Part shown: piece after piece, positions 29,571 through 38,258 of the stretch
Position numbering within the stretch: the first letter of the stretch is position 1
Layout of the letters: every line of letters begins with the position of its first letter
DNA from: Akkermansiaceae bacterium
Lineage (GTDB): Bacteria > Verrucomicrobiota > Verrucomicrobiia > Verrucomicrobiales > Akkermansiaceae
Length of the DNA: 64,000 nt
NCBI GenBank assembly: GCA_947462535.1
Contig: CANHPN010000001.1
Span: 124,001 to 188,000 of the forward strand
Direction: 5' to 3'
The notes under the pieces: generated by a model
What the model saw: only the letters and a program-made list of their open reading frames with translations
What the model was told of the DNA's origin: nothing
Database searches by the model: none
Translations under genes and position numbers: made by a program

Positions 29571-30479
29571 ATGCAAAAATCCGCCCTATCACTCGCATGC
29601 CTTCTCGTTCTTGTCTCTTGCGAAAAAAAGCAGGATCAAGCGGACCGTGATTTCACGCCGGAGCCTCGTCCCAGGACAACGCGCGCCGATCATCCCTCCC
29701 GCAACGTCCCGAGCACCCGTGACAAACTCCGCACCGCGTTTGAAGCGGCAAAGGCCATCGAGCCAGGCGCGGAGCGCGACCAGGCGCTTGCCGAACTCGC
29801 TTCCAGAGCCCTCGAATCCGCCCCGGACATCGCCTCCAAGGTGATCCGCGAACTGCCCGCCGGAACCGAGCAAAAACAAGCATGGATCGAAGCCTACCTC
29901 GCCACCTTGATGGCCGATGAAAAGATCGAAGAAGCCGTGGCATGGGCGGATTCCTTGGGCGACGAGCGGGACATCGCCTTCGCCCGCGGAAAAGTCGTGC
30001 TCCTGCTCGCCGAGAAAAATCCCCAACAAGCCGCCGCGCTTCTGCCGCCCTCCGGATTCACCGCTGCCGGAGTCGATCCAGCCGCCGAGCATGTCCTCCA
30101 AAACTGGGTCGCCCAAAAGCCTGCCGACGCCGTTGCGTGGGCCACGCGCCTTCCGGCCGGAGACGCCCGCACCGCAGGTTTCAAAGTCATCTTCACCCAG
30201 TGGGTCATTACCGACTCCTCTGCCGCTCTCACATGGGCCGCTTCCCAAACGAACTCCCAGCTTCGCCAGGAAACCCTCCATGCCATCACCGAAGCCTTCC
30301 TCCAGCAACCCGATCCCATCCGCGCTATCCTCCTCGAGCCCGCCGACCCAAGCATCCGGGCCGAGATCGAAAACGGAATCTCCGAGATCGTCCGCCAAGC
30401 CCAGGAAGCCGAGCCCCCACCCGAACCCGATTCCCAACCGGAAACCGGACAACCGCCAGAAACCGCCCCGGAACCATGA
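29571..30479 (+). CDS. predicted lipoprotein, alpha-helical repeat protein of unknown function
   Basis: From the ATG at 29571 the 302-aa product begins MQKSALSLACLLVLVSC, a lipoprotein signal with lipidated Cys17. After a Pro/Arg linker it contains repeated helical pairs of about 33 residues (for example QAWIEAYLATLMADEKIEEA, then AVAWATRLPAGDARTAGFKV), reminiscent of TPR/HAT-like repeats found in other Verrucomicrobiota lipoproteins. The C-terminus is Pro/Glu-rich. The frame is open upstream to 29469, but that would not place the lipobox near the start. It stands alone between the terminator and the RAYT region. Confidence 0.75.
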   Translation: MQKSALSLACLLVLVSCEKKQDQADRDFTPEPRPRTTRADHPSRNVPSTRDKLRTAFEAAKAIEPGAERDQALAELASRALESAPDIASKVIRELPAGTEQKQAWIEAYLATLMADEKIEEAVAWADSLGDERDIAFARGKVVLLLAEKNPQQAAALLPPSGFTAAGVDPAAEHVLQNWVAQKPADAVAWATRLPAGDARTAGFKVIFTQWVITDSSAALTWAASQTNSQLRQETLHAITEAFLQQPDPIRAILLEPADPSIRAEIENGISEIVRQAQEAEPPPEPDSQPETGQPPETAPEP

Positions 30480-30616
30480 TGTATTTCGATTTCCGATGGA
30501 TGATTGCTGAATTTTGAATGCTGATTGGATGCCGGTCGCCGTTCCGGCACATTAAGGGGAGCGCCCGCGCCCCCGCGTGCTCCCTTTCGCGCCCTCGCGG
30601 AAGGGCCCGCCGCCCA

Positions 30617-30662
30617 CATTCAAGGTGACAGATCATTCAAGGTGACATTCAAGGTGACAGAT
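30617..30662 (+). repeat. three tandem copies of a CATTCAAGGTGACA word
   Basis: CATTCAAGGTGACA occurs at 30617, 30634 and 30646, the first and third extended by GATa. It lies about 55-100 bases upstream of the RAYT gene. A related word (CATTCAAGGGA) is repeated on the opposite strand at 53067-53098. Confidence 0.85.
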
Positions 30663-30714
30663 AAATAATAGAGAATCCGCTTGGGATCTGTGTTTGCGGT
30701 GATAGGATTGCGTC

Positions 30715-31824
30715 ATGCGCAAGGCGAGGTGGTTGGCGAGTGGAGAGGGGGCCGGGACGAAACCGGCGATTTACCATTGCATCTCGCGGGTGGTGGATCG
30801 CCGTTTCGTGTTTGCGGAACGTGAATGTGAGGCGTTCCGGATGTACCTGCGGATGTACGAGAACTTTTCCGGCTGTCGGGTTTTGTCTTACTGTATCATG
30901 TCCAATCACTTCCATTTGTTGCTGGAGGTGCCGCCGATGGCGGAGGGCAGACTCAGCGATGAGGCACTGCTGCAACGCCTCTCGGCGCTTTATTCCGAGG
31001 CGTTTGTGGCCGGTGTGGCGGCGGAATTGACGGAAGCGAGAAAGGCCGGAGCCGATGGCAGTTTTCACGAGAACCACGAGAACCACGAGACGCGTGTGGC
31101 GGAGATTCACGCCCGATTCACCTACCGGATGCAGGATTTGAGCCAGTTCATGAAGGGGTTGTTGATCCGGTTCACGCGGTGGTTCAACCGGACCCACTCG
31201 CGCACAGGGACGCTGTGGGAGGAGCGCTTCAAGAGCGTGATCGTGGAAAGCGGCGTGGCGGCGCGGACGATGGCGGCTTACATCGATCTCAATCCGTTGC
31301 GGGCGGGCATTGTGAAGGATCTGGCGGATTATCGCTGGAGCAGCTACGGCGAGGCGATTGGAGGTGGAACGAAGGGGAACGGGAAGAAGGCGCGGGAGGG
31401 CCTGGTGCGAGCGTATTTTTGCGATCAGGGAGTGGGTTTCGATGCGGAGCGGTGGGCGGATGCTTCGCGTTTGCATCGGCGTTTGATGGGCCTTTCCTTG
31501 GGCCGGAAGCCGGGACGGGCGGACCTGGCCGGAACGGGAAGCCACCTTGGCCAAAGCAACATGAACACGGCCGAGATGCTGGAAAGTGAGGATAACGGCA
31601 CGGTGTTGAAGGATCTGCGAATGGCGAAGATGTTACGATGCCGGGTGAGATATTTCACAGATGGCGCGGTGATCGGCAGCAAGGAGTTTGTGAACGAGGC
31701 GTTTGCGAATGCGCGGGAGCGATTCGGCCCCAAGCGCAAGGACGGTGCGCGGGCGATGCGAGGGAGCGGCAGCGAGGCGAAAGGGCAGTTGTGGAGCATG
31801 AGGGATCTGAGGTTAAGGGTTTAA
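30715..31824 (+). CDS. REP-associated tyrosine transposase (RAYT, Y1/HUH family)
   Basis: Single-strand transposase of the IS200/RAYT type. The 369-aa protein has the HUH motif His65-Phe66-His67 in MSNHFHLLLEVP, and the predicted catalytic tyrosine Tyr189 in AAYIDLNPLRAGIV. LWEERFKSVIVE and the C-terminal YFTDGAVIGSKEFV match the larger subgroup found in Verrucomicrobiota and Planctomycetota. No IS-type terminal hairpins clearly flank it, as expected for RAYTs, which act on separate REP palindromes. The window holds three loci of such palindromes (32933, 55499, 58929). A short in-frame repeat, HENHENHE (31066-31090), is inserted in a variable loop. Confidence 0.88.
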   Translation: MRKARWLASGEGAGTKPAIYHCISRVVDRRFVFAERECEAFRMYLRMYENFSGCRVLSYCIMSNHFHLLLEVPPMAEGRLSDEALLQRLSALYSEAFVAGVAAELTEARKAGADGSFHENHENHETRVAEIHARFTYRMQDLSQFMKGLLIRFTRWFNRTHSRTGTLWEERFKSVIVESGVAARTMAAYIDLNPLRAGIVKDLADYRWSSYGEAIGGGTKGNGKKAREGLVRAYFCDQGVGFDAERWADASRLHRRLMGLSLGRKPGRADLAGTGSHLGQSNMNTAEMLESEDNGTVLKDLRMAKMLRCRVRYFTDGAVIGSKEFVNEAFANARERFGPKRKDGARAMRGSGSEAKGQLWSMRDLRLRV

Positions 31825-31893
31825 AATCCAGTCGGAAGGTTTCCACGCCAAAAGCGGACCGTCTTCACTGACGCTTCAAAATAGTTCCTGAGC

Positions 31894-32037
31894 ATGGCAG
31901 CCCGGGCTCTTGGCGCAGCCTTTACGGATGACGAAGTGGAATACTCCGAAGCGAATCTGCTGCGATGAGAATCGGTGCCGTGGCACTGGCGCAGAATTTT
32001 GCAGGCAAGAAACGTGACAAAAAGCGAGCGCATCTAA
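31894..32037 (+). pseudogene. decayed coding fragment downstream of the RAYT gene, unknown family
   Basis: One frame reads 24 codons ending in an in-frame TGA, and continues after it for 22 codons to a TAA. Both halves look protein-like: FTDDEVEYSEANLLR before the stop and ESVPWHWRRILQARNV after it. Restoring Trp (TGG) at the TGA would give a single 47-residue reading frame. I do not recognise the family. The gap 31825-31893 shows nothing, and 32039-32059 holds a hairpin. Confidence 0.4.
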
Positions 32038-32038
32038 A

Positions 32039-32059
32039 TTCCCGGCGTAAGGCCGGGAA
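32039..32059. promoter_or_regulatory. hairpin in the leader of the ABC-2 permease gene
   Basis: TTCCCGGC and GCCGGGAA pair perfectly (8 base pairs) around GTAAG, ending 15 bases before the permease ATG. There is no T-run, so a leader structure or interspersed palindrome is more likely than a terminator. Confidence 0.5.
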
Positions 32060-32074
32060 CACACTGAAACTGAC

Positions 32075-32923
32075 ATGCTCTTCCTCCAACAACTCCGCGG
32101 CGAGCTCCGCAAACTCTTCGCCCGGCCGCGCACCTGGATGGGCTACGGCGCGTTCCTCGTCATGGAGGCCGTCATCCTGTTCGTTTACAAACTGCCGCGC
32201 AGCCAGAACTACATGCAGGGCATGCTCGAGCGCAACGGGCTGGAATTCGGCACCTACTACAGCTCGCTGACCATTACCTTCACCATCATGCTGCTGAGCA
32301 TGTTTCTGCTAGGCTCGATCTATTTCGCGCTTGTCGCCGGCGACATCGTGGCCAAGGAAAACGAGGACGGCAACCTGCGGTTGGTCTTCGCCCGGCCCAT
32401 CAGCCGCCTGCGCCTGCTGTTGGTGAAATACACCGCCGTCTCGCTCTACACGTTTTCTTTTGTCTTCTTCGTCGGCATTTCCGGCTATGCCATGGCCGTC
32501 GTCGCCGTCGGCTGGGAAGGCGGACTGTTCGTGATGGAGCCGAAAATGAAAATCTTCGCCGCCTATCCCGACTGGTGGCAAGGCGCGAGCCGACTTGCCC
32601 TGTCCGCCGCTGGGATCGGGGTGAGCATGATCACGCTCTCGTCGATCGCGTTCATGTTTTCCTGTTTCAAAATCAAGCCCGCCGCCGCGACCATCATCAC
32701 GCTGACGATCCTGTTCGTGGACATGATCCTGCAGGGCTTCCCGTTCTTCAAGCCCTACGAAAGCTACTTCATCACCTGGCGGATGAGCGCCTGGGTCTTC
32801 ATGATGGAGCAGCAGCTCTCGTGGCCGAAAATCATCGAGTCCTATGCGTCCCTGTTCGGGCTGAACGTTACCTTGTTCACCCTCGGCTGGCTCTCGTTCC
32901 AGACCCGCGATTTCAAGACATGA
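32075..32923 (+). CDS. ABC-2 type transporter permease
   Basis: Membrane subunit of an ABC exporter. The 282-aa protein has about six hydrophobic segments (about residues 20-40, 67-92, 115-140, 180-205, 212-230, 262-276). The soluble stretch GDIVAKENEDGNLRLVFARP after the second segment is typical of ABC-2 permeases next to the ATPase contact. No ABC ATPase gene is adjacent on either side: upstream is the RAYT region, downstream a small unknown gene. It may have been separated from its partner, or use one encoded elsewhere. The ATG at 32075 is preceded by the leader hairpin. Confidence 0.83.
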   Translation: MLFLQQLRGELRKLFARPRTWMGYGAFLVMEAVILFVYKLPRSQNYMQGMLERNGLEFGTYYSSLTITFTIMLLSMFLLGSIYFALVAGDIVAKENEDGNLRLVFARPISRLRLLLVKYTAVSLYTFSFVFFVGISGYAMAVVAVGWEGGLFVMEPKMKIFAAYPDWWQGASRLALSAAGIGVSMITLSSIAFMFSCFKIKPAAATIITLTILFVDMILQGFPFFKPYESYFITWRMSAWVFMMEQQLSWPKIIESYASLFGLNVTLFTLGWLSFQTRDFKT

Positions 32924-32932
32924 CGGGCTGGC

Positions 32933-32999
32933 AATGTGTTCCGACTGTCTCAGTCGGAAGCGGAACCCCGGTGCCCGGCTGAGACAGCCGGGACACATT
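32933..32999. repeat. REP-like paired palindrome, locus 1
   Basis: Two inverted hairpins: CCGACTG-tct-CAGTCGG and CCCGGCTG-aga-CAGCCGGG, within outer arms ATGTGTTCC / GGGACACAT. The first hairpin has G-to-A and C-to-T changes at paired positions relative to the family stem CCGGCTG/CAGCCGG, so the pairing is kept. It lies between the permease stop and the 89-aa gene. Confidence 0.85.
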
Positions 33000-33053
33000 T
33001 GCGGCGGCAGATTCGCCGCTTGTCTTGGGTTTCCCGCCCCGCCAGTCTCCGGC

Positions 33054-33323
33054 ATGGAAAGTCACGAGTGGTTCGAAAATACCGACGACGGAAAAGTCTT
33101 CTACCGGGCGAATTACCTCGGCACGCGGTGGACGATCATGACGACGCGGGAAAAGCGCAACCCGACGTGGACCGACCTGAAACCGCCGTCGGAGGCGGTG
33201 TGGCGCGAACTGCGCGACGTGGTGTGGAAGAAATACCAACGCAAGCGCTGCCCGTGGGAGCGGGTGGCGGATCTGGATAAAATCCTCGGCGACGAGCCGC
33301 TGCCGAAGCCCGGGCCGCACTAA
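33054..33323 (+). CDS. small conserved-looking protein, unknown function
   Basis: An 89-aa, charged, tryptophan-containing soluble protein (MESHEWFENTDDGKVFYRAN ... WREELRD-type middle, PWERVADLDKILGDEPLPKP end). I recognise no family. The ATG at 33054 is the first after the REP-like element. It ends 43 bases before the next gene on the same strand, with which it may be co-transcribed. Codon use is like that of the neighbouring genes, which supports it being a real gene. Confidence 0.65.
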   Translation: MESHEWFENTDDGKVFYRANYLGTRWTIMTTREKRNPTWTDLKPPSEAVWRELRDVVWKKYQRKRCPWERVADLDKILGDEPLPKPGPH

Positions 33324-33366
33324 AGCGGCGCTCGCCATCGGGCCGGAGCGTGCTTACTTTCCCACC

Positions 33367-34416
33367 GTGATCGCGCGACAGAAGACGAAATATCCGGTTT
33401 CCCAATCGTTGCGGCAGTATCTCTATCACTTCGACCGCTACCGGGAGATTCCACGTGTTTATGAGGAGCTCTGCCGCTTCAGCGGGGCGGTTCCTTACGA
33501 GGATCCCAAGGGAAGGGAAACCTTGTGGCTCACCGTGATGTATCCGCCGGAGGTCCTTGAGGAACTCCGGCCGCGGCTGACGAGCATCTACACCGAACTC
33601 AAACTCGGCCGCGATGTGGAGCAGCACGAGCACCTGATGGTGGACCGCATCGACTTCGGGGATTTCGGGAATTCGAAACCTTTCCGCATCCGCGTCACCA
33701 ACCTCTTCAACGACAACTCGGACTATTTCTACGTCAAGCAAGCGGACTCCTCGCGCATCTACGGCCTGGAGCTGGAGCACATCCTCTCGCCGAACCGGAT
33801 CAACTATCTGGTCAACGGCAACACGCTGATCGAGGAGCACATCGCGGGGGTTCCGGGCGATGTGTTCATCCGCGACTACCTTTCCCAGCCCGGCCTCAAC
33901 AAGGTGCGGATCGCCAAGGAGTTCACGAAATTCACCGAGCGCAGCTTCATTCGCCTGCTGGGCGACATGCGCAGCGTGAACTACGTGGTGGACATCACGC
34001 CGGACTTCGAGGAGGTGCAATACCGCGTGCGGGCGATCGATTTCGACCAGCAGTCGTACGAGGGCAACGGCAACATCTATCTGGCGTTCCGCTTCAACTC
34101 GAACCGCCAGGTCACCCGCCTCGCGTTCGACGTGCTCAACCGCAAGAGCATCGACCAATACGTGGCCGAGGAACACGCGCAGATGGCCCGCCGCGCAAAG
34201 GTCGAGAGCGGCCGGCTGCGCGCGCTGCTCGGGATCATGCGGCGCGAGGACATCGCGCCGCGCGAGCACGTCGTCACGCTGGCCCGCGAGCTCGACCGGA
34301 TGCATGCCACCAGCGGCTTCGGCGATTGCACCTCGATGGGCGAGCTTACCGCCATGCACATTTCCCTGATGCTCGACATCAAGCCGACCAACGTGACTTG
34401 GGAAACACGGGCTTAG
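33367..34416 (+). CDS. conserved protein of unknown function (349 aa)
   Basis: Not a family I can name. The sequence is compact and clearly coding, 349 aa, without signal peptide or membrane segment. Striking segments are HLMVDRIDFGDFGNSKPFRI, VNGNTLIEEHIAGVPGDVFI, NKVRIAKEFTKFTERSFIRL and RAIDFDQQSYEG. The paired AKEF...ERSF and IDFDQQ motifs suggest an enzyme-like active site, perhaps distantly kinase-like (a nucleotide-binding fold with catalytic Asp), but this is inference. The ATG (MIARQKTK) could be a GTG a few codons earlier. It precedes polA by 50 bases on the same strand. Confidence 0.78.
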   Translation: MIARQKTKYPVSQSLRQYLYHFDRYREIPRVYEELCRFSGAVPYEDPKGRETLWLTVMYPPEVLEELRPRLTSIYTELKLGRDVEQHEHLMVDRIDFGDFGNSKPFRIRVTNLFNDNSDYFYVKQADSSRIYGLELEHILSPNRINYLVNGNTLIEEHIAGVPGDVFIRDYLSQPGLNKVRIAKEFTKFTERSFIRLLGDMRSVNYVVDITPDFEEVQYRVRAIDFDQQSYEGNGNIYLAFRFNSNRQVTRLAFDVLNRKSIDQYVAEEHAQMARRAKVESGRLRALLGIMRREDIAPREHVVTLARELDRMHATSGFGDCTSMGELTAMHISLMLDIKPTNVTWETRA

Positions 34417-34466
34417 AGCAGCGCACTCTTCTGGACTCGCCGGGAAAGTCAGCCCAAGCTGCGGCC

Positions 34467-37250
34467 ATGAAACGCCTTTTCCTGCTCGACGGCATGGCCC
34501 TGATCTATCGGGCCCATTTCGCCTTCATCCAGAATCCCATCCGCAACTCCAAGGGAACTAACACCTCCGCGCTTTACGGCTTCATCAACACGCTGCTGTC
34601 GATTCTCGAAAAGGAAAACCCCACCCACATCGGCGTCGCCTTTGACACCTCCGCGCCCACCCCGCGGCACATTCTTTTTCCCGCCTACAAGGCGCAGCGC
34701 GACGAGATGCCGGAGGAGCTCGCCGCCTCGATTCCGCATGTGAAATCGCTCTGCCGGGCGTTCGGGATTCCCGTGCTGGAGGTCGATGGCTTCGAGGCGG
34801 ACGACATCATCGGCACGCTGGTGAAGCGCGCGGAGCTGGACGAGTTTGAGTCGTTCATGGTCACGCCGGACAAGGATTTCGCGCAGCTCATTTCGGAAAG
34901 CACCTGCATGTGGAAGCCGGGCCGCAAGGGCTCCGACCATGAAATCATCGACCTGCCGACGATGCTCAACAACTGGGAGATCGAGCGGCCGGCGCAGGTC
35001 ATCGACATCCTCGGCCTGTGGGGCGACGCCGCGGACAATATCCCCGGCATCCCCGGAGTGGGCGAGAAGACCGCGAAGAAACTTATTGCGGAGTTCGGCT
35101 CTATCGAAAACCTCATCGCCAATGCCGCGAAGCTCAAAGGCAAGCAGCGGGAAAACGTCGAGACCCACGCCGACCAGGCGCTGCTCTCCAAGGAGCTCGC
35201 TACCATCATCCTCGACGTCCCGGTGGACGTCACCTGGGACGATCTCGTCCTTTCCGAGCGCGACGACGAGGCATTGAAAACGCTCTTCAACGAGTTCGAA
35301 TTCCGCACGCTCACCAAGCGCCTTTTCCCGGACGTGGCGGCGGTTTCCAACCGCCAGCCCTCCGATGAAATCTCCGCGCCCACGATCTTCGAAACCTTCA
35401 AGACCATCCGCGACGTCGAGCACTCCTATCACCTTGCCGACACCCCCGAGCTCCAGGCCCGGCTCTTCACCGAGCTCGCCCAACAGAAATCCTTCTGCTT
35501 CGACATCGAGACCACCGGCCTCGACCGCTTCAGCTCGAAGCTGCTGGGCGTCGCGTTCTCTTGGAAAGCCCACGAAGGCTGGTATCTGCCGATCACTGAT
35601 CTCAAATCTCAAATTTCAGATCTCAAATCCATCCTTTCCTCCCCTGCGGAAAAAATCGGCCACAATCTCAAGTTCGACCTCTCCATTCTCCATCATCACG
35701 GCATCGAAGTCGCCGGGCCTTTTTTCGACACCATGCTCGCCGACACCCTGATTTCCCCCGAGCGCCGGCACTCGATGGACTACCTTTCGGAAATCCTGCT
35801 AGGCTACACTCCGGTCAAACTCGCGGATATCTCCAAGCCCGCCGCCGAGCCCGAGACCCTCCTCGACCTCTTCGCCCACGCCGAAAAAGCCAAGGCTTCC
35901 AGGGACCTCGACATCAGCGCCATCCCGCTCGCGGCCCTCGCGGAATACGCCGCCGAGGATGCCGACGTCACCTTCCAACTCGCGCAGAAAATCCGCCCGT
36001 TGCTCGCCGATTCCGGCCAGGAATCCATCCTCCACGACATCGAAGGCCCGTTGCTGCCGGTGCTTGTCGGTATGGAAATGGAGGGCATCGCCATCGATCC
36101 CGCGGCGCTCGGCGTCATCGGCGACGAGCTGCAAATCCAGATCGACGAGCTCGCGAAATCGATCCACGTCCATGCCGACCGCTCGTTCAACATCGCCTCG
36201 CCCAAGCAGTTGGGAGAGATCCTCTTCGACCAGCTCGGCCTGGCCGACAAGGCGAAGAAAACCAAGACCGGCCAATACAAGACCGACGAGCAAACGCTTG
36301 CCACGCTCGAAGGCAAGCACCCGATCATCACTGACATTCTCTCCTGGCGCGAGTCCACCAAACTCAAGGGCACCTACCTCGACGCGCTGCCTAACCACAT
36401 CGTCGCGGAGACCGGGCGCATCCACACCCACTTCCATCAGCTCGTCGCCGCCACCGGCCGGCTCGCCTCGTCCGATCCCAATTTGCAGAACATCCCGGTC
36501 CGATCCGAGGCCGGCCGCAAGATCCGCAAGGCCTTCGTCCCGCGCAAGGGCTTCACCCTGCTTTCCTGCGATTACTCGCAGATCGAGCTCCGCGTGATGG
36601 CGGCGCTCTCTCAGGACGCGACCATGATCGAGGCCTTTCAGAATGACGCGGACATCCACACCATCACCGCCGCCAAGGTCTTCGTCGTCGAGCCGGAAAA
36701 CGTCACTTCCGACATGCGCCGCACCGCGAAGATGGTGAACTTCGGCATCATCTACGGCATTTCCGCCTTCGGCCTCAGCCAGCGCCTCGCCATCCCACGC
36801 ACCGATGCGGCTAACATCATCGAAGCCTATTTCCGCGAATACCCGGCGATCCGCCAGTTCATGGACCGCACCGTGAACGAAGCCCGCGAGGCCGGTTATG
36901 TCGAAACCATCAGCGGCCGCCGCCGCTATTTCCCCGACCTCAACTCCGGTAACCAGAACCTCCGCGGCATCGCCGAGCGCGCAGCCATCAACACGCCGAT
37001 TCAAGGCACCGCCGCCGACATGATCAAGCTCGCGATGATCCGCATCGCCACGCTGCTGCGGGAGAAATCCTATCAGTCCAAGATGCTGCTGCAGGTGCAC
37101 GACGAACTCGTCTTCGACCTCGCGCTCGACGAACAAGAGGAGCTGGTCCCGCAAATCCTCACCGCGATGAAGACTGCGCTGCCGCTGCCTAACGGCGTTC
37201 CCATCGAGGTCAGCTCCGGCACCGGCCCTAACTGGCTCGCGGCTCACTGA
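34467..37250 (+). CDS. polA: DNA polymerase I
   Basis: Repair and Okazaki-fragment polymerase. The 927-aa protein has the three expected parts: 5'-3' exonuclease (MKRLFLLDGMALIYRAHFAF, FEADDIIGTL, TPDKDFAQL), 3'-5' exonuclease with intact CFDIETTGLD (about residue 345), and the family A polymerase (YSQIELRVMAALSQD, RRTAKMVNFGIIYGISAFG, QVHDELVFDL). The ATG at 34467 is set by MKRLFLLDG. Within the exonuclease domain, residues about 376-388 (ITDLKSQISDLKS) are encoded by an AT-rich word also found in leuS, see the repeat entry. The linker between domains is otherwise normal. Confidence 0.97.
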   Translation: MKRLFLLDGMALIYRAHFAFIQNPIRNSKGTNTSALYGFINTLLSILEKENPTHIGVAFDTSAPTPRHILFPAYKAQRDEMPEELAASIPHVKSLCRAFGIPVLEVDGFEADDIIGTLVKRAELDEFESFMVTPDKDFAQLISESTCMWKPGRKGSDHEIIDLPTMLNNWEIERPAQVIDILGLWGDAADNIPGIPGVGEKTAKKLIAEFGSIENLIANAAKLKGKQRENVETHADQALLSKELATIILDVPVDVTWDDLVLSERDDEALKTLFNEFEFRTLTKRLFPDVAAVSNRQPSDEISAPTIFETFKTIRDVEHSYHLADTPELQARLFTELAQQKSFCFDIETTGLDRFSSKLLGVAFSWKAHEGWYLPITDLKSQISDLKSILSSPAEKIGHNLKFDLSILHHHGIEVAGPFFDTMLADTLISPERRHSMDYLSEILLGYTPVKLADISKPAAEPETLLDLFAHAEKAKASRDLDISAIPLAALAEYAAEDADVTFQLAQKIRPLLADSGQESILHDIEGPLLPVLVGMEMEGIAIDPAALGVIGDELQIQIDELAKSIHVHADRSFNIASPKQLGEILFDQLGLADKAKKTKTGQYKTDEQTLATLEGKHPIITDILSWRESTKLKGTYLDALPNHIVAETGRIHTHFHQLVAATGRLASSDPNLQNIPVRSEAGRKIRKAFVPRKGFTLLSCDYSQIELRVMAALSQDATMIEAFQNDADIHTITAAKVFVVEPENVTSDMRRTAKMVNFGIIYGISAFGLSQRLAIPRTDAANIIEAYFREYPAIRQFMDRTVNEAREAGYVETISGRRRYFPDLNSGNQNLRGIAERAAINTPIQGTAADMIKLAMIRIATLLREKSYQSKMLLQVHDELVFDLALDEQEELVPQILTAMKTALPLPNGVPIEVSSGTGPNWLAAH
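35598..35630 (+). repeat. AT-rich repeat word translated within polA
   Basis: CTCAAATCTC precedes AAATTTCAGATCTCAAAT (35611-35628), an 18-base word found again, on the coding strand, in leuS. GATCT(C/G)AAAT and its complement overlap, so the word is an imperfect palindrome. It falls in the least conserved loop of the 3'-5' exonuclease domain, between the PI strand and EKIGHNLKFD. Confidence 0.75.
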
Positions 37251-37388
37251 ATCTTGGGCACCACCAGACCTCCAGTCGTCATGTTTTGGGCAATTTTTTC
37301 GTGGAAGATCAGGGTGTATTCCCAAGATTGATGCCGCAACAAGCTTGATACTTTCACCCGGTGATGGAAAAACACATTCACGCCCGCC

Positions 37389-38258
37389 ATGGACCCCATC
37401 GAAAAAGCCAACACCCTCATCGAAGCCCTGCCTTATCTGCAAGCTTTCCGCGGCACGACCTTCCTCATCAAAATGGGTGGCTCCGCGATGGAGGACCCGG
37501 ATCTGGTCGCCCGCGTCATGCGCGACATCGTTTTTCTCGAAGTCGCCGGCATCAATCCGATCGTCGTCCACGGCGGCGGCAAGGCGATCTCCGCAGCCAT
37601 GGAAGCGGCCGGACTTGAGGCGAAATTCGTCGGCGGCTTCCGCGTCACGACCGACGAGGCGATCGACATCGTCGCCCGCGTCTTGTCGGAGGAAATCAAT
37701 CCCGGCCTCGTCCGCATGATCCGTGATTTCGGCGGTAAGGCGGTCGGCATTCCGGGCAACGATGTTTTCCTTGGCGAAAAAATCAAAGGCACCGACGCCG
37801 ATGGAAACCGTATCGACATCGGCCGCGTTGGCGAAGTCGTCGGCTGCCAACTCGCGCACATGGACGCCGCGCACCAGGCCGGAATCGTCCCGGTGATTTC
37901 CCCGCTCGCCGCCGAGCTCGCCACCGGCAAGCCACTCAACATCAACGCAGACCTCGCCGCCGCGGCGCTCGCGAAGGAGCTCCGCGTCGCGAAACTGGTT
38001 TATCTATCGGATGTCCCCGGCCTGCTCTCCGACCCCAAGGACCCGTCCTCGCTGGTCAAATCCGTCACCCGCAAGGAGGCCGATGCGATGATCGCGGACG
38101 GCACGATTTCCGGCGGCATGATCCCGAAAATCCGCAGCGCCGTGGACGCCCTCAACGCCGGAGTCCGCAAGGTTCACTTCGTCGATGGCCGCCTGCCCCA
38201 CGCGCTGCTGTTGGAGATTTTTACTGACGGCGGCATCGGCACCGAAGTCGTGCGCTAA
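37389..38258 (+). CDS. argB: acetylglutamate kinase
   Basis: Phosphorylates N-acetylglutamate in arginine synthesis. The 289-aa protein has FLIKMGGSAMED, VHGGGKAIS, GGFRVTTDEAIDIV (the segment also used in arginine feedback), the NINADLAAAALAKELRV loop and GGMIPKI at the end. An N-terminal helix of about 20 residues before the kinase core suggests the hexameric, arginine-inhibited form. It starts 138 bases after polA on the same strand; I see nothing else in that gap. Its TAA overlaps the menA stop on the other strand by 3 bases. Confidence 0.96.
   Translation: MDPIEKANTLIEALPYLQAFRGTTFLIKMGGSAMEDPDLVARVMRDIVFLEVAGINPIVVHGGGKAISAAMEAAGLEAKFVGGFRVTTDEAIDIVARVLSEEINPGLVRMIRDFGGKAVGIPGNDVFLGEKIKGTDADGNRIDIGRVGEVVGCQLAHMDAAHQAGIVPVISPLAAELATGKPLNINADLAAAALAKELRVAKLVYLSDVPGLLSDPKDPSSLVKSVTRKEADAMIADGTISGGMIPKIRSAVDALNAGVRKVHFVDGRLPHALLLEIFTDGGIGTEVVR

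Noticed and set aside
35799-37874. Long open frame on the strand opposite polA/argB (about 690 codons)
   Set aside because: It mirrors the codon structure of polA and crosses into argB. No family similarity, and long antisense frames are common in GC-rich genes.
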